Below, one piece after another: positions 1 to 7,340 of a stretch of DNA of 64,000 nt (positions are counted from its first letter, which is position 1; the number at the start of each line of letters is the position of its first letter). Origin of the DNA: Agromyces sp. Soil535. Its GTDB lineage: Bacteria; Actinomycetota; Actinomycetes; Actinomycetales; Microbacteriaceae. The notes below the pieces were generated by a model. That model searched no databases. It worked only from the letters and a program-made list of their open reading frames with translations, and was not told the origin of the DNA. The stretch spans positions 268,715 through 332,714 of the forward strand of contig NZ_LMRW01000012.1 of assembly GCF_001428255.1 (NCBI RefSeq). Reading direction: 5' to 3'. The translations under genes and the position numbers were made by a program.

Positions 1-216
1 GGCGGCAGCGGGCGCGGCATCCGTCGGCTGGGTGGTCGTCTCGGCCGCGCCGGTCCGCACCTGGCGGTAGTGCTCGAGGACCGGCCACCAGGTCCGGTCG
101 ACGGAATCAGGGTCGGCGAGGTACTTCTCGTACATCTCGTCTACGAGCCATTCGTTGGCCCCGTATTCGCCCGCCGTCGTCTCCTCGGATCCCGACCCGG
201 TCAATTGGCTCGACAC
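1..216 (-). CDS. kgd: Kgd/SucA multifunctional 2-oxoglutarate metabolism enzyme, N-terminal fragment
   Basis: Only the first 72 codons are inside the window; the gene continues off the left edge on the minus strand. The start is read as GTG at 214-216, with AGAGG just upstream. The N-terminus contains GEYGANEWLVDEMYEKYL followed by DPDSVDRTWWPVLEHY, the helical segment that opens actinobacterial Kgd, the thiamine-diphosphate enzyme of the 2-oxoglutarate dehydrogenase/decarboxylase step of the TCA cycle. After it the chain becomes Ala/Thr/Pro-rich, the linker that precedes the acyltransferase-like domain in this family. It is divergent from guaB1, with a 146-bp shared upstream region. Confidence 0.85.
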   Translation of the reverse strand, partial: MSSQLTGSGSEETTAGEYGANEWLVDEMYEKYLADPDSVDRTWWPVLEHYRQVRTGAAETTTQPTDAAPAAA

Positions 217-362
217 AGCCTCTCGCCCACTCTCTCCATTGATGCTGGATTCTCTGCCGGCGATCGGCACGTGCGCGCACGCGTTCCGTGCCCGATCACC
301 CACACAAGCCTAAACCCCTCGCGCAGGCTCGGGTGCCCGGTTGCGGCGGTAGCGTGGGGCCC

Positions 363-1802
363 ATGGAGTTCTACCGGACGACCCCCCGCCACGATCTCAC
401 GTACTCCGACGTGTTCCTCGTTCCGAGCCGGTCGGGCGTGACGAGCCGACTGGACGTCTCGCTCGCCCCCGACGACGGCTCCGGAGCATCCCTGCCGATC
501 GTCTCGGCGAACATGAACTCCATCACGGGCCCCCGATTGGCGGCCACGCTGGCCAGGCGGGGCGGCCTCGGCGTGCTGCCCCAGGATCTCCACCTGCAAG
601 ACCTGGACGAGGCGATCCGGTGGGTGAAGGCACAGTCGCCCCGGTTCGACACCCCGCACGACTTCTCGCCCGACGACACCGTCGCCGATGCACTCGCGGT
701 GCTGCCGCCGGTCCCCGGCCACGGCATCGTGCTGCACGATGCACGCAATGCGTACGTCGGATGCATCGCCGCGGAGCGACTGGCGACCGCCCTGTCCGAC
801 GCGCGCCTCGGCGACCTCGTGCACGGCGGGCTCGCGTCGCTCGACGCCGACGACGTCGACTCGCCCCGACGGGCGTTCGACCTGATGGTCGACGCCGGGC
901 TCGACTTCGCTCCCGTGCTGGAGCACGGCCGGGTCATCGGCACGCTGAGCCTGCGGAGTGCCCTGCGCGGCACCATCTACGAACCCAACGTCGACGACCA
1001 CGGCCGACTGCGGGTCGCCGCCGCCGTCGGCATCAACGGCGACGTCGCCGCGAAGGCACGGGCGCTCGTCGGTGCGGGCGTGGACATGCTGGTCATCGAC
1101 ACGGCGCACGGCCACCAGGAGGGCATGATCCGGGCGATCGGCATCGTGCGCGACCTCGACCTCGGCGTGCCGATCGTGGCCGGGAACGTCGTGACCGCCG
1201 ACGCGGTGGCGCAGCTCGTCGAAGCGGGCGCCGACGTGCTGAAGGTCGGCGTCGGCCCGGGCGCCATGTGCACCACCCGCATGATGACGGCGGTCGGGCG
1301 GCCGCAGTTCTCCGCGGTGCTGGAGACGGCGGAGGCCGCACGGGAGGTCGGGGCGAAGGTGTGGGCGGACGGCGGCGTGCGGTACCCGCGCGACGTGGCG
1401 CTCGCCCTCGCGGCAGGCGCGGCATCCGTGATGATCGGGTCGTGGTTCGCCGGCACGATCGAGGCGCCGGGCACGCTCAGGCGTGATGCGCACGGCCGCC
1501 TCTTCAAGGAGAGCTGGGGCATGGCGTCCACGAAGGCGGTGCGCGAGCGATTCGATCGACTGTCGCCCTACGAGCTCGCGCGCAAGGAGCTCTTCGCCGA
1601 GGGCATCTCCTCGTCCGCGATCTACCTCGACCCGCTGCGCCCGTCGCTCGAGGACCTGCTCGACATGATCACGTCGGGAGTGCGCAGCTCGTTCACCTAC
1701 GCCGGTGCGCGCTCGATCGAGGAGTTCCGCGAGCGGGCGCTCGTGGGCATCCAGTCCGCGGCCGGGTACGAGGAGGGCAAGGCGCTGCCGGTCAGCTGGT
1801 AG
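363..1802 (+). CDS. guaB1: GuaB1-family IMP dehydrogenase-related protein (probable GMP reductase)
   Basis: 479 residues. It is a (beta/alpha)8 barrel of the IMPDH/GMPR superfamily interrupted by a CBS pair (about residues 95-210). The catalytic loop GVGPGAMCTTR carries the active-site Cys near residue 303. The C-terminal part has the AGAASVMIGSWFAGT phosphate-binding stretch typical of the actinobacterial GuaB1 group. Mycobacterial GuaB1 has been assigned GMP reductase activity (GMP to IMP), so purine salvage is likelier than de novo IMP oxidation; this is family knowledge, not shown here. ATG at 363 was chosen because a TANNNT hexamer (TAGCGT, 350-355) lies 7 nt before it, suggesting a leaderless mRNA. 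Confidence 0.85.
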   Translation: MEFYRTTPRHDLTYSDVFLVPSRSGVTSRLDVSLAPDDGSGASLPIVSANMNSITGPRLAATLARRGGLGVLPQDLHLQDLDEAIRWVKAQSPRFDTPHDFSPDDTVADALAVLPPVPGHGIVLHDARNAYVGCIAAERLATALSDARLGDLVHGGLASLDADDVDSPRRAFDLMVDAGLDFAPVLEHGRVIGTLSLRSALRGTIYEPNVDDHGRLRVAAAVGINGDVAAKARALVGAGVDMLVIDTAHGHQEGMIRAIGIVRDLDLGVPIVAGNVVTADAVAQLVEAGADVLKVGVGPGAMCTTRMMTAVGRPQFSAVLETAEAAREVGAKVWADGGVRYPRDVALALAAGAASVMIGSWFAGTIEAPGTLRRDAHGRLFKESWGMASTKAVRERFDRLSPYELARKELFAEGISSSAIYLDPLRPSLEDLLDMITSGVRSSFTYAGARSIEEFRERALVGIQSAAGYEEGKALPVSW

Positions 1803-2047
1803 GCGCTGGGCGGACGCCGAGAAGGTGCTCGAGCGACCCGCCCCTGTGGAGGGACGCAGCCGCGCGCGCCACGACGGATGCAACCGTCGTCGCGGCGCTG
1901 TTCGAACTGTGGGACCACCGGTACGCCACCGCCCACGGCCGCATACCGATCGGGCCGGTGCCGACCTCGCGCGAGACACGGCTGCATCGTGCAGGCCGGG
2001 CGGGCCGTCGTGGGCGGTGGCGAGCAGATCACTGGGGCGAACTGCGC

Positions 2048-2112
2048 GGATCACTCCGTCGACGGGAAGGTCGCAGGGCCACACCGGCGGAGAGACGCGA
2101 GGGGAGTGATCC
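2048..2112 (+). repeat. 10-bp perfect inverted repeat enclosing 45 nt
   Basis: GGATCACTCC at 2048-2057 is exactly complementary to GGAGTGATCC at 2103-2112. The enclosed 45 nt contain GGCC-ACACC-GGC, able to form a sub-hairpin. A related half, GATCACT, also occurs just upstream near 2026. The arrangement is compatible with a structured RNA or an operator pair. No known riboswitch consensus (M-box, yybP, ydaO) could be matched. Confidence 0.5.
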
Positions 2113-2155
2113 ATCGAGTCAACCATGGCTGAGAAGGGCGGCAACTGCCCGTGTG

Positions 2156-2175
2156 ACGAGCCCGTTACGGCTCGT
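2156..2175 (+). terminator. 7-bp perfect hairpin, possible terminator or leader element
   Basis: ACGAGCC (2156-2162), loop CGTTAC, GGCTCGT (2169-2175). A second 5-bp hairpin, GCGGC-CGGAT-GCCGC, follows at 2179-2193. There is no T-run, so intrinsic termination is only a possibility. It could end guaB1 transcripts before the next promoter. Confidence 0.35.
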
Positions 2176-2196
2176 GAGGCGGCCGGATGCCGCAGA

Positions 2197-2202
2197 TATA
2201 CT
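2197..2202 (+). promoter_or_regulatory. Candidate -10 hexamer for the CNNM gene pair
   Basis: TATACT matches the actinobacterial TANNNT -10 pattern closely in an otherwise very GC-rich region. No good -35 is visible. It would give a 5' leader of about 70 nt before the start at 2282. Confidence 0.45.
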
Positions 2203-2281
2203 GGCGAGACAATGGACGATCCTCCCTCTGCGAATACGCCCGGCCATAGACCCTCGCCCGTGACCGAATGGGGAGGTGCGG

Positions 2282-3610
2282 ATGTCTGAGTGGATCCTCC
2301 TCGGCATCGGACTCCTCCTCACGATCGGCACGGGCCTGTTCGTTGCGAGCGAGTTCGCGCTCGTCAACCTCGATCGCGCAGAGCTCGAGGCGCGCCGCGC
2401 CAAGGGCGAGACCCGCCTCGGACTCACGATCTCCGCGCTGAAGATCACGTCCACGCATCTCTCGAGCGCACAGCTCGGCATCACGCTCACGACGCTGCTC
2501 ACCGGGTACACGATGGAGCCGGCGATCAGCTCGCTGCTCGCCGGCCCCCTCACCGCGCTCGGCCTGCCCGAGGGGATGGTGCGCGCGGTGGGCGCGACCA
2601 CCGGGATCATCATCGCCACGCTGCTTTCGATGGTGCTCGGCGAGCTCGTGCCGAAGAACTTCGCCCTCGCCCTGCCGCGCCAGACGGCCATCCTGGTGAT
2701 TCCGTTCCAGACGGCGTTCACGTGGGTGTTCCGTCCGGCGGTCGCGGTGCTGAACGGCAGCGCGAACGCCCTGCTCCGCGGCGTCGGGATCGAGCCGAAG
2801 GAGGAGCTGTCGGGGGCCCGATCCGCCGAGGAGCTCTCGTCGCTCGTGCGCCGGTCCGCGAGCGCCGGCCTGCTCGAACAGGACACCGCCACGCTGCTCG
2901 GGCGAACGCTCCGGTTCGCCGACCACGATGCATCCGATGTCATGACCCCCCGCCCCCGCGTGGCGGCGGTGCAGCGCCAGGAGCCGGCCGAGGCCGTGCT
3001 CGAGCTCACCCGCCAGACCGGCTACTCCAGGTTCCCCGTCTACGACGAGAACCTCGACGACATCGTGGGCGTCGTGCACGTCAAGCAGGCCTTGGTCGTG
3101 CCGCGCGAGCGGCGAGGGGAGGTGCCCGCGTCCGCCCTGCAGTCGGAGGCCCTGCGCGTGCCCGAGACGATCAAGCTCGACATGCTGCTCGGCGAACTCA
3201 GGGTGCGTGGGTTCCAGATGGCGGTGGTCGTCGACGAGTACGGCGGCACCGCAGGCGTCGCGACGCTCGAGGACCTCGTCGAGGAGCTCGTCGGCGAGGT
3301 CGCCGACGAGCACGACCGCACTCACGCCGGAATCGTGCGTCGCGGCGACGAGGTGAGCTTCCCCGGCATCCTCCGCCCCGACGAGCTCGTCGAACGCACC
3401 GGCATCCGAGTGCCGGAGAACGGCGACTACGAGACCGTCGCGGGGTTCGTCATGGCCGAGCTCGGGCGCCTGCCGGCGGTCGGCGACGAGGTCACCATCG
3501 ACGAGGGCACCCTCGTCGTGCAGCGCCTCGACGGGCGCCGCATCGACCGGCTCAGGTTCGTGCCGAAGCCGGCGCCCGCCCGAGGCGATGAAGAGGGGGA
3601 GGAGCGATGA
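2282..3610 (+). CDS. CNNM/CBS-domain membrane protein (HlyC/CorC family), first of a pair
   Basis: 442 residues. The N-terminal DUF21/CNNM transmembrane region (about residues 1-190) begins with a strongly hydrophobic helix. A CBS pair follows (about 205-330, starting at VMTPRPRVAAV and ending in the acidic EDLVEELVGEV helix). The C-terminal CorC/HlyC domain (about 345-430) starts near GDEVSFPG. Family members are linked to Mg2+/Co2+ transport or its regulation; the haemolysin label in databases is historical. ATG at 2282 is preceded by GGAGG at good spacing, better than the GTG 6 nt upstream. Its stop overlaps the next start by 4 nt (ATGA), so the two are translationally coupled. Confidence 0.85.
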   Translation: MSEWILLGIGLLLTIGTGLFVASEFALVNLDRAELEARRAKGETRLGLTISALKITSTHLSSAQLGITLTTLLTGYTMEPAISSLLAGPLTALGLPEGMVRAVGATTGIIIATLLSMVLGELVPKNFALALPRQTAILVIPFQTAFTWVFRPAVAVLNGSANALLRGVGIEPKEELSGARSAEELSSLVRRSASAGLLEQDTATLLGRTLRFADHDASDVMTPRPRVAAVQRQEPAEAVLELTRQTGYSRFPVYDENLDDIVGVVHVKQALVVPRERRGEVPASALQSEALRVPETIKLDMLLGELRVRGFQMAVVVDEYGGTAGVATLEDLVEELVGEVADEHDRTHAGIVRRGDEVSFPGILRPDELVERTGIRVPENGDYETVAGFVMAELGRLPAVGDEVTIDEGTLVVQRLDGRRIDRLRFVPKPAPARGDEEGEER

Positions 3611-4644
3611 GCGACTGGGCCGGCCTCGTCTGGCTGTTCGTGCTGCTCATCGCGAACGCATTCTTCGTCGGCGCCGAGTTCGCCGTGATCTCGGCACGCC
3701 GATCCCAGGTCGAGCCGCTCGCCGAAGCGGGCCGGCGCAGCGCGAAGACCGCCCTGTGGGCGATGGAGCACGCGACGCTCATGCTCGCGATGAGCCAACT
3801 CGGCATCACGATCTGCTCGCTGCTGATCCTGAACGTCTCGGAGCCCGCGATCCACCACCTGCTCGAGGTGCCGTTGCACCTCACGGGCTGGTCCGACGGC
3901 GTCGTGTCGACGGTCGCGTTCATCATCGCCCTCGTGCTCGTCTCGTACCTGCACGTGGTCTTCGGCGAGATGGTGCCGAAGAACCTCTCGTTCTCGGTGC
4001 CCGATCGCGCCGTGCTGCTGCTCGCGCCGCCGCTCGTCTTCCTCGCGCGCCTCTTCCGGCCCATCATCGTGGCACTGAACGCCATGGCGAACGGGGTGCT
4101 GCGACTGTTCGGCGTGGAGCCCAAGAGCGAGGCGACCTCGACGTTCACGCTCGAGGAGGTGCAGACCATCGTCGACCAGTCGCGTCGCGAGGGAGTGCTC
4201 GACGACGCGAGCGGCACCCTCACCGCCGCGTTCGAGTTCACGACCAAGCGGGTGAAGGATGTCGCCGTGCCGATGTCGGCGCTCGTGAGCCTGCCGCCGA
4301 CCGCGACGCCGGCTGACGTCGAGCGGGCGGTCGCACGTCACGGCTTCTCGCGGTACGTCATCCTCGGCGAGGACGGCGAGCCCGACGGCTATGTGCACCT
4401 GAAGGACGTCATCGACCTCGACGACGACGAGCTCGACGACCCCCTGCCTGCCAAGCGCGTGCGCCGGCTGGTCTCGATCTTCAACGGCACCGATCTCGAG
4501 GACGCGCTCGCGACCATGCGCCGGCTCGGCACGCACGTCGCTCGCGCGTTCGACGAGGACGGCACCACGACCGGCGTGATCTTCCTCGAGGACATCATCG
4601 AGGAGCTCGTCGGCGAGGTGCAGGACGCGACTCGGAGGACGTAG
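3607..4644 (+). CDS. CNNM/CBS-domain membrane protein, second of a pair
   Basis: 345 residues. It is a paralogue of the preceding protein, with the same CNNM membrane region (residues 1-190) containing VVFGEMVPKNLSF and a CBS pair ending in EDIIEELVGEVQD. It stops shortly after the second CBS motif and lacks the C-terminal CorC/HlyC domain of its partner. Tandem long/short CNNM pairs are common in actinobacteria, and a heterodimer is a reasonable inference. The start overlaps the upstream stop (ATGA). A likely role is divalent cation transport or sensing at the membrane; the substrate cannot be read from sequence. Confidence 0.83.
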   Translation: MSDWAGLVWLFVLLIANAFFVGAEFAVISARRSQVEPLAEAGRRSAKTALWAMEHATLMLAMSQLGITICSLLILNVSEPAIHHLLEVPLHLTGWSDGVVSTVAFIIALVLVSYLHVVFGEMVPKNLSFSVPDRAVLLLAPPLVFLARLFRPIIVALNAMANGVLRLFGVEPKSEATSTFTLEEVQTIVDQSRREGVLDDASGTLTAAFEFTTKRVKDVAVPMSALVSLPPTATPADVERAVARHGFSRYVILGEDGEPDGYVHLKDVIDLDDDELDDPLPAKRVRRLVSIFNGTDLEDALATMRRLGTHVARAFDEDGTTTGVIFLEDIIEELVGEVQDATRRT

Positions 4645-4687
4645 CGCGTAACCCGAATCGGGTGAGGTGCCTCCGCTCGGCCCGGCG

Positions 4688-4693
4688 TAGACT
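4688..4693 (+). promoter_or_regulatory. Candidate -10 hexamer for the first VOC gene
   Basis: TAGACT, 30 nt before the ATG at 4724. The leader carries GAGGAATTGAGGAAT, two SD-like GAGGAAT copies. A small hairpin, ACCCG-AAT-CGGGT (4651-4663), sits just after the upstream stop codon. Confidence 0.4.
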
Positions 4694-4723
4694 GGCGCCA
4701 ACCCGAGGAATTGAGGAATTATC

Positions 4724-5158
4724 ATGCTTGAGAAGCTTATGGCGACGGCTGTGCTCCCGGCTTCGGACCTGGCACGCGCGAAGCAGTGGTGGCATGACGT
4801 GCTTGGCCGCGATCCCGTGTACTCGGACGCCGAGGGCGAGGCCGAGTTCTACGACCTCGGCGGCACCAGCCTGATGGTCTATCGCACCGACTTCGCCGGC
4901 ACCGCAAAGAACACGGCGCTCAACCTCATCACCGACGACCTCGACCGCGACATGACCCACCTCCGCACCCACGGCGTCATGTTCCACGACTACGACATGC
5001 CCGGCCTGAAGACGGTCGACGGGGTCGCAGAGATCGGCGAGGAGCGCGGGGCGTGGTTCAGCGACAGCGAGGGCAACATCATCGCGATCAGCCAGGTGTC
5101 CCCGGCGATGAGGGAGATGGCGGAGAAGATGCGCGCGGCCGCGGCGGGAATGGCCTGA
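4724..5158 (+). CDS. VOC (glyoxalase/bleomycin resistance fold) protein, copy 1
   Basis: 144 residues. It starts with MLEKLMATAVLPASDLARA, the opening beta strand and helix of a VOC module, and continues through FYDLGGTSLMVY and ITDDLDRDM to the GAWFSDSEGNIIAISQ end strand. VOC proteins bind divalent metal and act as dioxygenases, isomerases, lyases or resistance proteins; which applies is unknown. It is clearly a paralogue of the protein encoded at 5294-5716, sharing FHDYD, TVDGVAEI and WFSDSEGNI. The two starts are 570 bp apart and arose by tandem duplication that also copied the end of the neighbouring HAD gene. Confidence 0.75.
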   Translation: MLEKLMATAVLPASDLARAKQWWHDVLGRDPVYSDAEGEAEFYDLGGTSLMVYRTDFAGTAKNTALNLITDDLDRDMTHLRTHGVMFHDYDMPGLKTVDGVAEIGEERGAWFSDSEGNIIAISQVSPAMREMAEKMRAAAAGMA

Positions 5159-5182
5159 CTCCCGCCCATCGGTCCCAGCTCT

Positions 5183-5275
5183 CGGCGAGGCTCCGCAACC
5201 ACGCCTCGAGCGACGCGGCATCCGTGAAGACGTGGCCGTCGCCGCCGAGTTTCCTGGCGCCCTCAACGCGGCTCT
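5183..5275 (-). pseudogene. Remnant of a HAD phosphatase C-terminus (duplication debris)
   Basis: Nucleotides 5183-5248 match 5744-5809, the 3' end of the intact HAD gene, at 64 of 66 positions. Read on the minus strand, the remnant gives GGDGHVFTDAASLE and then WLRSLA, identical or nearly so to the HAD C-terminus. Weaker protein similarity (VEGARKL versus VDGAKAI) extends to about 5275. No upstream part of the gene is present. The constant offset of 561 bp shows it was copied together with the VOC gene. Confidence 0.8.
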
Positions 5276-5293
5276 GGAAGTCAAGGAAACACC

Positions 5294-5716
5294 ATGTTCG
5301 AGAAGCTCATCGCGATGCCCGTACTCGCCGCCTCAGACCTCGCCCGCGCACGACGGTTCTGGCACGAGGTGCTGGAGCACGACCCCGTCTACTCCGACGA
5401 CGGCGGCGACATCTTCGACGTCGGCGGTATGCCGGTTCACGTCTACGAGTCGAGCTACGCGGGCACAGCGCAGAACACTGAACTCTCGTTCATCACCGAC
5501 GACCTCGATCGTGACATGACCGCGATGCGGACGCGCGGCGTCGTGTTCCACGACTACGACCTGCCGGGGCTCACGACCGTCGACGGCGTTGCGGAGATCG
5601 CCGATGAGCGCGCGGCATGGTTCAGCGACAGCGAGGGGAACATCATGGCGATCGAGGAGCCCTCACCGGGGCGACTCGAGCAGGTGATGAAGATGAGGGC
5701 GGCCATCACGGGTTGA
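5294..5716 (+). CDS. VOC (glyoxalase/bleomycin resistance fold) protein, copy 2
   Basis: 140 residues. Same architecture as copy 1, differing mainly in the segment after DPVYSD (FDVGGMPVHVYESSYAG) and in the C-terminal helix. The start has AAGGAAA about 7 nt upstream, inside the duplicated junction. It is convergent with the intact HAD phosphatase gene, whose stop is 23 bp downstream. The divergence between copies suggests an old duplication with possible specialisation. Metal ligands cannot be assigned confidently by eye. Confidence 0.75.
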   Translation: MFEKLIAMPVLAASDLARARRFWHEVLEHDPVYSDDGGDIFDVGGMPVHVYESSYAGTAQNTELSFITDDLDRDMTAMRTRGVVFHDYDLPGLTTVDGVAEIADERAAWFSDSEGNIMAIEEPSPGRLEQVMKMRAAITG

Positions 5717-5738
5717 ACGACGGGGCGTATGCCGCTCG

Positions 5739-6374
5739 TCACGCGGCGAGGCTCCGCAACCACGACTCGAGTGACGCGGCATCCGTGAAGACGTGGCCGT
5801 CGCCGCCGATCGCCTTCGCGCCGTCGACGTTCTCTGTCCTGTTGTCGACGAAGAGGAGCTCGGCCGGCGTGATGCCGAGCTCGCCGATGACATGCTCGTA
5901 GATCGCCGCGTGCGGCTTCACGAGCCCGAGCTCGCCGCTCACGAACACCCGCTCGAACAGGGGGGAGAACGACCCTGAGCGCAACCAGCCCGAGAAGTCC
6001 GCCCCGGCGTTCGAGAGCAGGGCGAGCCGGGTGCCGCCGTCGGCGAGGGCGTGCAGCACCCGGAGGGTGCCGGGGTCGACGCTGAGCCACCCGCGGTGGT
6101 CGATCGCCCACAGCTCGTGCACGTCGACCGGGTCCCAGTCGACCCCGAGGTCGCCGGCGACGGCGGTCCAGTACTCGGCGATGGACGCGGTGCCCTGGTC
6201 GAGCGGTTCCCGGTGCGCCCAGTACGCCGTCCAGAACGCGTGGGCGGCCACGCCCGCTCGAGCGACGAGCCGGGCGCGATCCGCGTCCGACGGCTCGCGC
6301 GAGATGACCTCCCCGTAGTCGAACACGACGACGCGGGGGGCGAGGCTGATCGGTGCGGCGGCTGTCGGAGGCAT
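5739..6374 (-). CDS. HAD-superfamily hydrolase (YihX-like phosphatase group)
   Basis: 211 residues. HAD motif I is FDYGEVIS near residue 16 (nucleophile Asp; Gly at the usual +2 acid position, as in FDLGNVI-type members). Motif II is LLSNAG, motif III Lys is in LGLVKPHAAIYE, and motif IV is LLFVDNRTENVDGA. The helical cap lies between motifs I and II. Likely a phosphatase of small phosphorylated metabolites; substrate unknown. I prefer ATG at 6374 over the TTG at 6383 because TAGGTT (6387-6382, minus strand) lies exactly 7 nt before the ATG, as for leaderless genes here. Part of its 3' end is duplicated at 5183-5275. Confidence 0.8.
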   Translation of the reverse strand: MPPTAAAPISLAPRVVVFDYGEVISREPSDADRARLVARAGVAAHAFWTAYWAHREPLDQGTASIAEYWTAVAGDLGVDWDPVDVHELWAIDHRGWLSVDPGTLRVLHALADGGTRLALLSNAGADFSGWLRSGSFSPLFERVFVSGELGLVKPHAAIYEHVIGELGITPAELLFVDNRTENVDGAKAIGGDGHVFTDAASLESWLRSLAA

Positions 6375-6381
6375 CCAGTCC

Positions 6382-6391
6382 AACCTATCGT
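6382..6391. promoter_or_regulatory. Overlapping divergent -10 elements
   Basis: On the plus strand TATCGT (6386-6391) lies 6 nt before the ATG at 6398. On the minus strand TAGGTT (6387-6382) lies 7 nt before the ATG at 6374. The hexamers share two bases and the start codons are only 23 nt apart, so the HAD and dehydratase genes appear to share one compact bidirectional promoter with leaderless transcripts both ways. Confidence 0.55.
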
Positions 6392-6397
6392 TGGAGC

Positions 6398-7246
6398 ATG
6401 ACGACCGGGTGGCAGGAGTGGACCGCGGATGACGCGGCCGAGTGGATCGCCGCGCCGGCAGCCGGCGACGACAAGTACTCGCGCGGTGTGCTCGGCGTCG
6501 TCACTGGGTCGCAGGAGTACCCGGGCGCGGCGGTGCTCGGGGTGGAGGCCGCGCACCGCGCCGGTGTCGGGATGGTGCGCTACATCGGGCCGAAGGCGCC
6601 GCGCCAGATGGTGCTCGCCAGGCGCCCCGAGACCGTCACGGTGGCCGGGCGGGTCCAGGCGTGGCTGATCGGCTCGGGCATCGACCAGGGGCGGCGGTCG
6701 TTCGTGCTGCTCGGCGACCTCGGGCAGGCGCTCGCCGCGCTCGTCCCGGTCGTGCTCGACGCCGGGGCGCTCGACCTCGTGGGCACCCACACCGCGCCGA
6801 CGGTCATCACCCCCCACGCGGGCGAGCTCGCACGGCTGCTGACCGCCCGCGAGGTCCCGGCCACCGTCGAGGAGGTGCGTGCCTCACCGGGGGAATGGGC
6901 CGAGCGCGCGGCCTCCGAGCTCGGGGTCGCGGTGCTCCTGAAGGGCGCGGTCACGTACGTGTGCGACCCTGACGGCGACCGCTACACCGTGACCGCCCCG
7001 ACCCACTGGCTGGCGACGGCAGGGAGCGGCGACGTGCTCGGCGGCATTCTCGGCGCCCTCGTCGCCACCCACCACGAGCTGCTCGCGAAGGACGCTGAGG
7101 CCCTGACCGCCCTCGCGGCCACCGCGGCGTGGGTGCAGGGCGAGGCGGCGTGGCGCGCGAGCGCAGACGTCGGCGGGGGACCCGTCACCGCGCTCGACAT
7201 CGCCGCTGCCGTGCCGGGCGTGGTCGGCTCGCTGCTCGAGCGCTGA
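6398..7246 (+). CDS. nnrD: ADP-dependent NAD(P)H-hydrate dehydratase
   Basis: 282 residues, ribokinase-like fold of the NnrD/CARKD family, which repairs hydrated NAD(P)HX back to NAD(P)H using ADP. Visible hallmarks are KYSRGVLGVVTGSQEYPGAA at residues 26-45, VVLDAGALDL, the TPHAGELARLL motif, VLLKGAVTYV and the anion-hole loop TAGSGDVLGGILGAL. The epimerase half (NnrE) found fused in E. coli is absent, so this is a single-domain version. The start codon is set by the -10 hexamer 6 nt upstream. Confidence 0.88.
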   Translation: MTTGWQEWTADDAAEWIAAPAAGDDKYSRGVLGVVTGSQEYPGAAVLGVEAAHRAGVGMVRYIGPKAPRQMVLARRPETVTVAGRVQAWLIGSGIDQGRRSFVLLGDLGQALAALVPVVLDAGALDLVGTHTAPTVITPHAGELARLLTAREVPATVEEVRASPGEWAERAASELGVAVLLKGAVTYVCDPDGDRYTVTAPTHWLATAGSGDVLGGILGALVATHHELLAKDAEALTALAATAAWVQGEAAWRASADVGGGPVTALDIAAAVPGVVGSLLER

Positions 7247-7340
7247 GTCGGGCGCCCGGCAGGAATCGCGCCGGCCTGTCGGAGATCGGCGACACGTGCC
7301 GCGCACCGGCGGAGTGCGACGCTCGGCTAGGCTCGACGCC

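Larger units (their letters stand above)
1803..2281. other. 479-bp gap with inverted repeats and no convincing gene
   Basis: The largest non-coding stretch of the window. Short open frames exist on both strands, but their translations are Arg-rich and lack the Ala/Val/Leu composition of neighbouring proteins, so I do not call a gene. The right half holds a long-range inverted repeat, a 7-bp hairpin, one copy of the GGATGCCGC motif and a -10 like hexamer, listed separately. I see nothing recognisable in 1803-2040. Confidence 0.6.

Noticed and set aside
201-2144. 647-residue open frame antisense to guaB1
   Set aside because: Arg/Asp/Gly/His-rich translation without domains; a shadow typical of 70% GC DNA over a well-supported gene.
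1803-2270. Small genes in the 479-bp gap (frames at 1958-2263 and 1697-2032)
   Set aside because: No ribosome site, Arg-rich composition, no recognisable motif.
2020-2281. M-box, yybP-ykoY or ydaO riboswitch before the CNNM genes
   Set aside because: Some short strings resemble parts of these motifs (for example GAGTCAACCA), but the order and flanking helices do not fit any of them.
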